Assembly: GCA_017626625.1 (NCBI GenBank)
Contig: JAGAIK010000503.1
Coordinates: forward strand, 1-7,222
Reading direction: 5' to 3'
DNA: 7,222 bases
From: Roseburia sp.
GTDB lineage: Bacteria > Bacillota > Clostridia > Lachnospirales > Lachnospiraceae
The position numbers were made by a program, and so were the translations under genes. Under the pieces are notes generated by a model. That model saw only the letters and a list, made by a program, of their open reading frames with translations, had not been told where the DNA came from and searched no databases. This document shows positions 1-5,859 of this stretch, in pieces. The stretch's first letter is position 1; every line of letters starts with the position of its first letter.

Positions 1-2
1 GA

Positions 3-680
3 TTTTACGCACAAAGAATCGGCGGGACTGGAGATACAGATGTTGTTGTAAAATGGAAGGACGATGAAAAAACTATTACTGCAATAGTAGATGCGAAATC
101 CAAGTCAAGTGGTCATGTTTCGCATAGTGATGTAAGTGATGTGGCGTTAGATACTCATAAGGATAAAAATAAATCTGAGTATGTTGCAATTATTGGGGCT
201 GATTTTAGTGGAGATACGATTCGAAATCATGCTAAAAAGAAGTCATTTGCGTTGATTACAGTTGCACAGTTAGTTGATATAGCGCGTGCTTCCCAAGAGT
301 TGGGATTAAGTTTACAGGAGATTGCACTTATTTTCAGGGCACCTAATGGAATATCTGAACTTGATGAAATTATTACATCAAGGAGAAGAGAACTGGAGAT
401 TATTTCAATAGTTGTGTCCAGATTTTGCAAAGAACAGGAGGAACTGGGAGGACTTTCTCCCCGCGATTTATTTTTATTGTTGAGGGATACAGATATTTCT
501 CCTTCGTTAATTGAACTAACGGATATTTTTGAAACATTATCAAAAAATGAAATTGGTATTTTGCAAGAGGTGGATAATAAACGTTCTCCGGAAAATGCAA
601 TTTATATTTTAAGCGGTGCAAACAAAACTGTAAATAGGTTACGTGCGTTGGCTAACGCTATTGAAGAAGGATTAGTTTGA
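3..680 (+). CDS. Restriction-type endonuclease, PD-(D/E)xK fold, C-terminal part (5' end outside window)
   Basis: The reading frame is open from the left edge, so only the last 225 residues are present. I see a PD-(D/E)xK nuclease core: GDTDVVVKW (Asp13 of the fragment), then about 16 residues later a hydrophobic strand ending IVDAKSKSSG (Asp30, Lys32). The order of D, DxK, a later AIIGADFSG strand and a SFALITVAQLVDI strand resembles the cleavage domain of FokI-type enzymes, where VDTKAYSGG is followed by LFVSGHFKG and AVLSVEELL. The fold and DNA-cleaving role are family knowledge; the FokI likeness is from memory. The last ~110 residues are helical and charged and I cannot name them. The recognition domain and any methylase partner would lie to the left. 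The DNA is AT-rich compared with the genes from 1041 onward, as expected of transferred defence genes. It could also be a type IV or orphan nuclease. Confidence 0.72.
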   Translation, partial: FYAQRIGGTGDTDVVVKWKDDEKTITAIVDAKSKSSGHVSHSDVSDVALDTHKDKNKSEYVAIIGADFSGDTIRNHAKKKSFALITVAQLVDIARASQELGLSLQEIALIFRAPNGISELDEIITSRRRELEIISIVVSRFCKEQEELGGLSPRDLFLLLRDTDISPSLIELTDIFETLSKNEIGILQEVDNKRSPENAIYILSGANKTVNRLRALANAIEEGLV

Positions 681-859
681 TAAATGTGTATTGCGGTTAT
701 ATGATATTTTTTTGCAGTGATGATAGATTAGAAATGTTTGAACTGACAATTAAGCACCATATCCTGCAGTTGTATGAAATTCCGTTATTGAGATTTAAAA
801 CGAATGGCAGTGGTGAAAAAGAAAAAATAATAGAAGCGCTGGATAAATTGGCAGAATAA
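677..859 (+). pseudogene. C-terminal fragment of a DUF2726-like nuclease domain protein
   Basis: A 60-codon frame begins at TTG 677, overlapping the stop of the restriction gene, and has a possible internal ATG at 701. Its second half, HHILQLYEIPLLRF followed by KTNGSGEKEKIIEAL, resembles the end of DUF2726 domains as I remember them (helix, then 'giPLLR', then 'e..ki..aL'). DUF2726 and its relatives belong to the PD-(D/E)xK nuclease world and often sit on helicases. The conserved part with the acidic and lysine catalytic residues is absent here, because the frame upstream belongs to the preceding gene. ATG 701 has no ribosome site; TTG 677 has only a weak AAGG. I therefore read it as the scrap left when a defence gene was deleted or replaced. 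It could instead be a small translated protein coupled to the gene before it. Confidence 0.5.
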
Positions 860-944
860 CAGAAGCTGAAAGATAATTAAAAGGAACCGGACAACATTAT
901 GAACGCCAGTTAATTTCCCTGCAAAATATTTAACAGAGGCTCAG

Positions 945-973
945 TTGCCGGAGTGAAATCTGTCTGATATGCT
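945..973 (+). promoter_or_regulatory. Candidate promoter of the XRE regulator gene
   Basis: TTGCCG at 945-950 (4 of 6 matches to the -35 consensus) and TATGCT at 968-973 (4 of 6 to the -10) are separated by 17 bp. The -10 lies inside the inverted repeat at 964-981, as expected if a repressor blocks the promoter. The match is modest; the AT-rich sequence just upstream offers no better pair that I can see. Confidence 0.3.
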
Positions 974-981
974 TATATCAG
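964..981. promoter_or_regulatory. Perfect inverted repeat CTGATAT-GCTT-ATATCAG, possible operator
   Basis: Two perfect 7-bp arms with a 4-bp centre lie 59 bp upstream of the XRE regulator start and overlap the candidate -10. XRE regulators bind as dimers to short inverted repeats and often repress their own gene, so an operator role is a reasonable inference. The arms are AT-rich and a chance palindrome cannot be excluded. Confidence 0.4.
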
Positions 982-1040
982 CGTTGATGTACACCGACCC
1001 TGGCGAAAGCCGATGTAAAATATCACAAGGAGATGCTTCT

Positions 1041-2084
1041 ATGTCATTAGGAAAAACAATCAGAAAATACAGAAAAATCAAGAACCTGACCCAGGAAGAA
1101 ATGGCAGGACGGCTTGGAGTGACGGCTCCGGCGGTGAACAAATGGGAAAATGAAAATTCCTGCCCTGATATTACGCTCTTAGCGCCCATTGCCCGGTTGC
1201 TGGATATTTCATTGGACACATTATTGTCATTTCGCGAAGAATTGACAGCGGAAGAGATAAATGAAATTGTTTGCGAAGCGGATTTAAAATTGAAAGAAAA
1301 GTCATATGAGGAAGCTTTTCTGTGGGCGAAGAAAAAGTTAGAGGAATATCCGAATTGCGAACAGTTGCTTTTGAATCTTGCGATTATTTTTGATGCGCAG
1401 CGCATAGTACAGGAGGTCCCACAGGAAGAAGAATACGACAAATATTTGTGTTCTCTCTATATACGTGTATTAGACAGTGAGGATGAGTCAGTGCGGATTC
1501 GGGCAGCCGATTCTTTAGTTGGATTTTATATGCGGAAAAAGCAGTACGGAGAAGCGGAAAAATATCTCGAATATTTCTCTCTTCAAAATCCGGAAAGAAA
1601 AAGAAAGCAGGCGCAGATTTACGCTGAAACCGGGCGGATTCGGGAGGCATATAAGGCGTATGAAGAACTCTTGTTTTCGGATTATCAGAGAGCCAGTATG
1701 GAACTCCATGGGATGTACCAGCTTGCCCTGCGGGAAGGAGATAGAAACCGGGCGCACAGGTTGACAGAGAAACAAAGGGAACTGGCATCCTGTTTTGAGA
1801 TGGGGAAATATTATGAGGTCTCCTGCGGACTTGAACTGGCAGCACTGGAAAAAGATGCCGATACGGTGATTGCCACGGTGAAGGAAATGCTCTCCTGTGT
1901 GGAACAAATCTGGGCGTTCAGAGACTCAATGCTTTATGAGCATATGGACTTTAAGGAGTTAAGAGCGGACTTTATAGCAGAAACAAAAGAAAATCTGCGG
2001 AAATGTTTTCGTGAGGAGGAAAGTTTTGGATTTTTGAAAAATGACAGGAGGTGGCAGGAACTAACAAACCACCTCCCTATGTAA
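1041..2084 (+). CDS. XRE-family transcriptional regulator with C-terminal helical-repeat (TPR-like) domain
   Basis: The protein has 347 residues from ATG 1041, chosen because AAGGAG at 1027-1032 sits 8 bp upstream and the helix-turn-helix begins at once (MSLGKTIRKYRKI). Residues 5-62 form a standard XRE DNA-binding domain: helix 2 TQEEMAGRLG (17-26), recognition helix around TAPAVNKWENE (28-38), and a typical end CPDITLLAPIARLLDISLDTLL. Residues 70 to about 260 are amphipathic helix pairs (EEAFLWAKKKLEEYP, YGEAEKYLEYF, GRIREAYKAYEELL) that look like degenerate TPR repeats, probably a sensor or dimer surface. It acts in the cytoplasm as a regulator. In Clostridia such proteins often sit beside ABC transporters, but none is here, so the target is unknown. 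The gene stands alone and converges on the broken reductase gene downstream. Confidence 0.88.
   Translation: MSLGKTIRKYRKIKNLTQEEMAGRLGVTAPAVNKWENENSCPDITLLAPIARLLDISLDTLLSFREELTAEEINEIVCEADLKLKEKSYEEAFLWAKKKLEEYPNCEQLLLNLAIIFDAQRIVQEVPQEEEYDKYLCSLYIRVLDSEDESVRIRAADSLVGFYMRKKQYGEAEKYLEYFSLQNPERKRKQAQIYAETGRIREAYKAYEELLFSDYQRASMELHGMYQLALREGDRNRAHRLTEKQRELASCFEMGKYYEVSCGLELAALEKDADTVIATVKEMLSCVEQIWAFRDSMLYEHMDFKELRADFIAETKENLRKCFREEESFGFLKNDRRWQELTNHLPM
2047..2076 (+). repeat. Inverted repeat GGAGGTGG / CCACCTCC at the end of the XRE gene
   Basis: Eight-base perfect arms (2047-2054 and 2069-2076) with a 14-base loop lie inside the last codons of the regulator gene. In RNA this would fold into a hairpin ending 5 nt before the stop codon. 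No T-run follows, so it is unlikely to terminate transcription alone; it could protect the 3' end of the message or be a by-product of codon use. Confidence 0.3.
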
Positions 2085-2104
2085 AAACGTTCACAATTTA
2101 GAAT

Positions 2105-2154
2105 GGCTGATAGCCAGACGCTTCGCAGTGCGGCTCTGGCTATCGCCTTCTTTC
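2105..2154 (+). terminator. Probable rho-independent terminator of the XRE gene
   Basis: GATAGCCAGA (2109-2118) pairs perfectly with TCTGGCTATC (2135-2144). The stem extends by GGC (2105-2107) with GCC (2145-2147) around a single bulged T, giving about 13 pairs with a 16-base loop. The tail TTCTTTC (2148-2154) is pyrimidine-rich but not a pure T-run. Its place 20 bp after the XRE stop, between convergent genes, supports a terminator, possibly used from both sides. Confidence 0.55.
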
Positions 2155-2161
2155 GACAGAA

Positions 2162-2177
2162 TCCACACTTTTGTGGA
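2162..2177 (-). terminator. Small hairpin after the reductase relic, weak terminator candidate
   Basis: TCCACA (2162-2167) and TGTGGA (2172-2177) form a perfect 6-bp stem with a 4-base loop, 14 bp beyond the stop codon of the leftward gene. On that strand it is followed by ATTCTG, a poor T-run, so termination would be weak or shared with the larger hairpin at 2105-2147. Confidence 0.3.
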
Positions 2178-2191
2178 GAGAATAAAGGGAA

Positions 2192-2506
2192 TTACTCTTT
2201 CTTCTCAAATTCTTTTGCCACTGTTTCCAGTAACTTCCAGATGTTTAAATGCTGCGGGCAGACCTTCTCACACTTACCGCATTTGATGCAGTCTGAAGCT
2301 TTGCCTGCGTTCTGCGTATGCACCATGTAATACCAGTCGCTGTTCCAGTCCTGATGCTGCTGTTTTGCGTTCATATCCGCAAATAAATCCGGAATGGCAA
2401 TCTTCTTTGGACACTCCGCAACACAGTAGCAATCAACCATTTCCGTAAATTCCGCATAATCTGCTTTGCCGTCTTTCATCGAAAGGCGCATACAGCTGAA
2501 TCCGAA
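2192..2506 (-). pseudogene. Internally deleted 4Fe-4S aldo/keto reductase
   Basis: The frame reads FGFSCMRLSMKDG...EFTEMVD, the first strand and helix of a ferredoxin-type aldo/keto reductase, then jumps directly to CYCVAECPKKIAIPDLF...ASDCIKCGKCEKVCPQHL...LLETVAKEFE, its C-terminal iron-sulphur domain. From memory an intact member has roughly 370 residues, so about 270, including the barrel with the catalytic Tyr, are missing. The join lies near 2431/2432 (Asp20-Cys21 counted from the ATG at 2491). The second cluster motif CIKCGKCEKVCP is intact. The first keeps only the last Cys of its CxxCxxC triplet (Cys23) plus the Cys of CP, with an extra Cys21 out of register. Start signals are also spoiled: AGGGAGG (2512-2518) is followed by AAT TTC GGA with no ATG, GTG or TTG before the in-frame TAG at 2522-2524, and ATG 2491 is 20 bp from that site. 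I read it as dead, though a 99-residue product from ATG 2491 is possible. Confidence 0.8.
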
Positions 2507-2533
2507 ATTTTCCTCCCTGTTCTAAATATACTT

Positions 2534-2562
2534 TTGAAAAAATAGCATAGATATGGTAACAT
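2534..2562 (+). promoter_or_regulatory. Candidate promoter of recQ
   Basis: TTGAAA (2534-2539, 5 of 6) and TAACAT (2557-2562, 4 of 6) are spaced by 17 bp, and TGG at 2554-2556 gives an extended -10 (TGn). Transcription would start near 2569, leaving a leader of about 65 nt before the recQ start codon. It lies in the gap between recQ and the divergent reductase relic, where a promoter is expected. Confidence 0.55.
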
Positions 2563-2634
2563 AAAAGACAAAAATAGAAATATGAATTGCAGGCATCTGA
2601 ATTTGGCACATATGCAAAAAGGAGAAACTATCAT

Positions 2635-4905
2635 ATGAATAAACACCAGGCATTGAAAAAATATTTCGGCTATGACACTTTCCGGGAAGGACAGGAAAAA
2701 ATTATAGACGCCATACTAGAGGGCAGAGACGCACTTGGCATCATGCCCACTGGAGCAGGAAAATCTCTCTGTTACCAAATCCCGGCGCTTCTTCTGCCCG
2801 GCATCACCTTAGTTATCTCACCCCTTATCTCCCTGATGAAAGATCAGGTTCAGAGCCTCAATCAGGCAGGTATCCATGCTGCATATATCAACAGTTCCCT
2901 CACAGAAAACCAAATAACGAAGGCATTGCAGTTTGCCGCAGAAGGCCGCTATAAAATCATTTACGCTGCACCGGAGCGTTTAGAAACCTATGAGTTTTTA
3001 AACTTTGCCGCACAGGTGGAGATTTCCATGCTCACCGTGGACGAAGCCCACTGTATTTCCCAGTGGGGGCAGGATTTCCGCCCCAGTTATCTGAAAATCG
3101 TCCAATTTTTTAAACAGTTAAAGACACGTCCCATTGTCAGCGCCTTCACCGCCACAGCGACGGAAAATGTCAGGGAGGATATTTCCTGCGTACTGGGGCT
3201 GAAAGAGCCGGAAGTTTTAGTGACGGGCTTTGACCGGAAAAACCTTTCTTTTGCGGTGGAAACTCCGAAAAACAAGGCGGGGTATGTGCTGGATTATCTT
3301 AAGGAACATGCAGAAGAAAGCGGCATTATTTACTGCTCCACCAGAAAAAATGTGGAACAGCTTTATGAAAAAATAGCTGCAGCAGGGGTTTCCGTGACGA
3401 AATATCATGCAGGGCTGACAAACGAAGAACGCAGGCTAAACCAGGAGGATTTTGTCTATGATAAAATCCCCGTTATGGTGGCAACCAATGCCTTTGGCAT
3501 GGGAATCGACAAATCCAATGTCCGGTTTGTCATTCATTACAATATGCCGCAAAATCTGGAAAACTACTATCAGGAAGCAGGGCGTGCGGGACGTGACGGG
3601 GAACCATCCGAGTGCAATTTACTGTATTCTGCTCAGGATGTAATGATTGCGCAGTATTTACTGGAAAGTAAAGAGGAAAACCCGGAACTTGCAGAAGAAG
3701 AGTTAGAGGCTCTCCGTGAGAGGGACGCAGAGCGTTTGCGCAGCATGAATTATTATTGTCTCACAACAAATTGTCTGCGGAGATATATCCTGAATTATTT
3801 TGGTGAACAGAGCACAGAGCGCTGCGAAAACTGTTCTAACTGCCGAAAAGAATTTGTCATCGCCGATATGACATCAGAAGCAGAGACAATTATTTCCTGC
3901 GTCAGGGAGCTGAGAGGAAGATATGGCATAAACGTGGTTGCGGGTACTTTAGCGGGAGATGACAGGGCAAAGCTGAGGGAGTATGGCGTTTCCTCTTATA
4001 AGTCTTTCGGCAGTCTGAAAACCTTGGGAGAACAGAAAATAAAACGCCTGATAAATCAAATGCTGGTAGACGGATTTCTGGTTTCTACGCGGGATAAATA
4101 TGCGCTGCTGAAGCTGACAGACAAAGCGGATGAGATTTTACAGGGAACACAGAAGATTATTTTAAAGGAGCCAAAGGAGGAACCGAAACATTCTGTAAGT
4201 CAGAGTTCTTCCGCGGGAAAAAGAAAATCAGATATTTTAAACAGCAAAGGTCTGGAATTTTTTGAACGGCTGCGCACTCTGCGCACGGAGATTGCCAGAC
4301 AGGAGGGAATGCCTCCGTACATCATTTTTTCCGATAAGACACTGGTGGATATGTGTATTCGTCTGCCCCTCACCAAAGAGGAAATGCTTGCGGTAAGCGG
4401 TGTAGGTGAAAATAAATTTGTGAAATACGGCGAGCGTTTTCTGGAAGAAATAAAGCAGTACACAGGAGGGACAAAGGAAAAGCTTTATTTTGGAACATTT
4501 GAAGAAGTGGAGCAGCTTTGTGGAGATACCGGAAAGAAGAAGCGAAAGGAAAGAAAGCGTGTGGAAAAATCCTCTTTTTCCATTACCAGGGAGCAGGCAG
4601 AGAAATTTCCGTATGCAGACCAATATCTTGCTCCGGAACTGGCGGAAAAATTGAATGAATTGCGGGAGGAGGAGCTGATTAAAAAGACGTCGGGAGCAGA
4701 AATTTTCCGCAGGGTACAGGAACTGGGGCTGGCAGGGGAACGCTATGAGAACGGCAGGAGGCAGAGATATGTGACGGAAGCCGGGAAGGAAGCGGGCTTG
4801 TGGCTGGGTAGCCGTATCAGCAAAGCGGGAACGGAGTATCAGGATATTTACTATGGCAGGAAGGCGCAGCGGATGGTGGCAGAGTGGTTTGTGAAAGAAA
4901 TTTGA
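2635..4905 (+). CDS. recQ: ATP-dependent DNA helicase RecQ
   Basis: RecQ is a 3'-to-5' superfamily 2 helicase used in recombination and replication-fork repair. The start ATG 2635 has AAGGAG 10 bp upstream and yields 756 residues. All helicase motifs are visible: motif I MPTGAGKS (Lys43), Ia VISPLISLMKDQV, II DEAH (136-139) with the RecQ aromatic loop ISQWGQDFRP, III FTATAT (171-176), IV IIYCSTRKN, V ATNAFGMGIDKSNVRFVIHY and VI YYQEAGRAGRDG (311-322). The zinc module follows with Cys380, 397, 400 and 403, then a winged-helix RQC region (about 410-505) and an HRDC domain (about 541-610). After a basic linker (KKKRKERKR, 634-642) there is an extra domain at 648-756, with a TREQAEKF helix and a TEAGKEAGLWLG segment. 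I believe this is common in Firmicutes RecQ, probably a second winged-helix-like unit. The usual bacterial RecQ is about 600 residues, so this is a long form. It appears to be transcribed alone. Confidence 0.97.
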   Translation: MNKHQALKKYFGYDTFREGQEKIIDAILEGRDALGIMPTGAGKSLCYQIPALLLPGITLVISPLISLMKDQVQSLNQAGIHAAYINSSLTENQITKALQFAAEGRYKIIYAAPERLETYEFLNFAAQVEISMLTVDEAHCISQWGQDFRPSYLKIVQFFKQLKTRPIVSAFTATATENVREDISCVLGLKEPEVLVTGFDRKNLSFAVETPKNKAGYVLDYLKEHAEESGIIYCSTRKNVEQLYEKIAAAGVSVTKYHAGLTNEERRLNQEDFVYDKIPVMVATNAFGMGIDKSNVRFVIHYNMPQNLENYYQEAGRAGRDGEPSECNLLYSAQDVMIAQYLLESKEENPELAEEELEALRERDAERLRSMNYYCLTTNCLRRYILNYFGEQSTERCENCSNCRKEFVIADMTSEAETIISCVRELRGRYGINVVAGTLAGDDRAKLREYGVSSYKSFGSLKTLGEQKIKRLINQMLVDGFLVSTRDKYALLKLTDKADEILQGTQKIILKEPKEEPKHSVSQSSSAGKRKSDILNSKGLEFFERLRTLRTEIARQEGMPPYIIFSDKTLVDMCIRLPLTKEEMLAVSGVGENKFVKYGERFLEEIKQYTGGTKEKLYFGTFEEVEQLCGDTGKKKRKERKRVEKSSFSITREQAEKFPYADQYLAPELAEKLNELREEELIKKTSGAEIFRRVQELGLAGERYENGRRQRYVTEAGKEAGLWLGSRISKAGTEYQDIYYGRKAQRMVAEWFVKEI

Positions 4906-5008
4906 GGTACTTTTTTGCGAAAACTCTTCATAAAATAACAAAATAGTCCGAAATATTAGATAGGTGTTTTTATAAGATACGGATTGTATTTTCATCTTTG
5001 GTAAAAGT

Positions 5009-5037
5009 CTTTTCCGAACGGCATACCGTTGGAAGAG
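5009..5037 (+). promoter_or_regulatory. Hairpin in the leader of the FlxA-like gene
   Basis: AACGG (5017-5021) pairs with CCGTT (5026-5030) across a CATA loop. After a bulged G (5016) the stem continues, CTTTTCC (5009-5015) with GGAAGAG (5031-5037), including one G-T pair, for about 12 pairs. It sits about 30 nt before the ribosome site and no T-run follows, so it is better read as a leader structure than as a recQ terminator. Function is unknown. Confidence 0.4.
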
Positions 5038-5068
5038 GCAGCAGGGAAGCGTCATTTATCGGGAAAAA

Positions 5069-5073
5069 GGAGG
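5069..5073 (+). promoter_or_regulatory. Ribosome binding site that decides the FlxA-like start
   Basis: GGAGG, within AAAGGAGGG at 5066-5074, is 9 bp from ATG 5083 but only 3 bp from the in-frame ATG 5077. Normal spacing favours 5083. Confidence 0.7.
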
Positions 5074-5082
5074 GTTATGAAA

Positions 5083-5859
5083 ATGGCAGTTAGCAGTATT
5101 CAGAGCATGAGCATAAAAGCCGACCAGCTTCGGGTTACGCCCACCACGGATATGTATACGAAAAATATCCAACAGCAGATTATGGACAACCAGAAAAAAA
5201 TGCAGGACATTTCTTCTGACCATAAAATGAGTGTGGAAGAAAAAATGAAAAAGCGTCAGGAGATTCAGCAGGAAATCAGCGACCTGAATAACCAGTTGCG
5301 CCAGCATTTGGCGGAGAAACAGAAAGAACAGCAGCAGGAGCAGAAAAAGGCGGAAACCCAGGCTGCAAGCGCTCAGAGCACAAGTAGTCAGGAAACAGGG
5401 ATTGGAATTCCCGGTATCGGTATGTCTGCCATGATTTCTGCGGGCACGTCCCTAAAACAGGCGCAGTCACACGACAGCGTGAAAGTGAAATTAGAAGGAA
5501 GAGCCGGAGTGCTCAGGGCAGAGATAAAGCAGGACGCACCCCGGGGCAATGTGGAAGCAAAGGAACGGGAGCTTGCAGAGATAGAGAAGAAGGTCTCGGA
5601 TGTTTCTTCTGCACAGATGAGCAGCCTTAAAGGAGCGAATCAGGCAATGAAAGAGGCGGCAAAGGTGGAAGTGTCAGATGAAAAGACCGGTAAGACCGAC
5701 CAGAATAAAACAGGGAAAGAAGTCTGGCTTATTTCTAACGGTCAGAAAAAGGGCGTAGGAATTTCCGGTACAGGGCAGACCGCAAAAGACAGTGACACAG
5801 CGGACACGGTGATAAAGAAAAAGGCGGTCAGCTATGTTTCGGTGGATATTCGGGGCTAA
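5083..5859 (+). CDS. FlxA-like coiled-coil protein
   Basis: The protein has 258 residues, very hydrophilic, with no signal peptide or membrane segment. Residues 22-80 match the FlxA-like pattern as I recall it: MYTKNIQQQIMDNQKKMQDISS, a Met-Ser turn (KMSVEEKMKKRQEIQQEI) and DLNNQLRQHLAEKQKEQQQEQ, predicting a long helical hairpin or coiled coil. A Gln/Ser/Thr-rich linker leads to a small Gly-rich segment (TGIGIPGIGMSAMISAGTS, 105-123) and a second charged helical region (131-195). The tail is low in complexity and rich in Lys, Thr and Gly. FlxA was named as a flagellar-regulon gene in E. coli, but its function is unknown, and in Clostridia such genes occur without flagellar neighbours, as here. 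The gene overlaps the opposite-strand WYL gene by 32 bp at its 3' end. Family call fairly sure; function unknown. Confidence 0.72.
   Translation: MAVSSIQSMSIKADQLRVTPTTDMYTKNIQQQIMDNQKKMQDISSDHKMSVEEKMKKRQEIQQEISDLNNQLRQHLAEKQKEQQQEQKKAETQAASAQSTSSQETGIGIPGIGMSAMISAGTSLKQAQSHDSVKVKLEGRAGVLRAEIKQDAPRGNVEAKERELAEIEKKVSDVSSAQMSSLKGANQAMKEAAKVEVSDEKTGKTDQNKTGKEVWLISNGQKKGVGISGTGQTAKDSDTADTVIKKKAVSYVSVDIRG

Larger units (their letters stand above)
860..1040 (+). other. Intergenic region before the XRE regulator
   Basis: This stretch has no convincing gene; the only start with a nearby purine-rich site (ATG 900) stops after four codons. It contains the inverted repeat and promoter candidate listed separately, and a very short GGC-GAAA-GCC hairpin at 1002-1011. 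It also marks where the AT-rich left arm gives way to sequence of more balanced composition, so it may be the edge of an acquired segment. Confidence 0.5.
4906..5082 (+). other. Intergenic region between recQ and the FlxA-like gene
   Basis: This AT-rich gap of 177 bp carries no gene. I found no convincing terminator for recQ and no good -35/-10 pair, although TATAAG at 4971 is -10-like. I also looked for a flagellar-type sigma promoter (TAAA, 15-16 bp, GCCGATAT) because of the FlxA link and saw none. A hairpin at 5009-5037 is listed separately. Confidence 0.5.

Noticed and set aside
900..914. Four-codon frame (ATG AAC GCC AGT TAA) after a purine-rich stretch, possible leader peptide
   Set aside because: Too short to support, with no attenuator-like structure attached.
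969..1040. Earlier in-frame start for the XRE regulator at ATG 969
   Set aside because: No ribosome site, it would lie within the inverted repeat, and the HTH domain begins right after ATG 1041.
941..1907. Leftward open frames opposite the XRE gene (941-1441, 1384-1845, 1515-1907)
   Set aside because: All are low-complexity mirror translations of the regulator; the + strand protein has a clear HTH and ribosome site.
2103..2330. Rightward frame of 75 codons over the reductase relic
   Set aside because: The opposite strand encodes recognisable iron-sulphur motifs; this frame also starts within the terminator hairpin.
2587..2634. Earlier in-frame start for RecQ at TTG 2587
   Set aside because: ATG 2635 has a proper AAGGAG site and gives the normal RecQ N-terminus; the extra 16 residues do not look like family sequence.
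4947..4982. TCCG/CGGA pairing in the recQ-FlxA gap as a recQ terminator
   Set aside because: The arms are only 4-5 bp with a loop of about 30 bases and no T-run at the right place.
5002..5028. Possible sigma-28 promoter (TAAA at 5002) upstream of the FlxA-like gene
   Set aside because: The sequence 15 bp further, GCATACCG, does not match GCCGATAT.
4237..5055. Long leftward open frame of 272 codons antisense to the end of recQ
   Set aside because: It is rich in Phe, Leu, Cys and Arg without domain features, lies opposite a clear RecQ HRDC and C-terminal region, and has no sensible ribosome site; a shadow frame.
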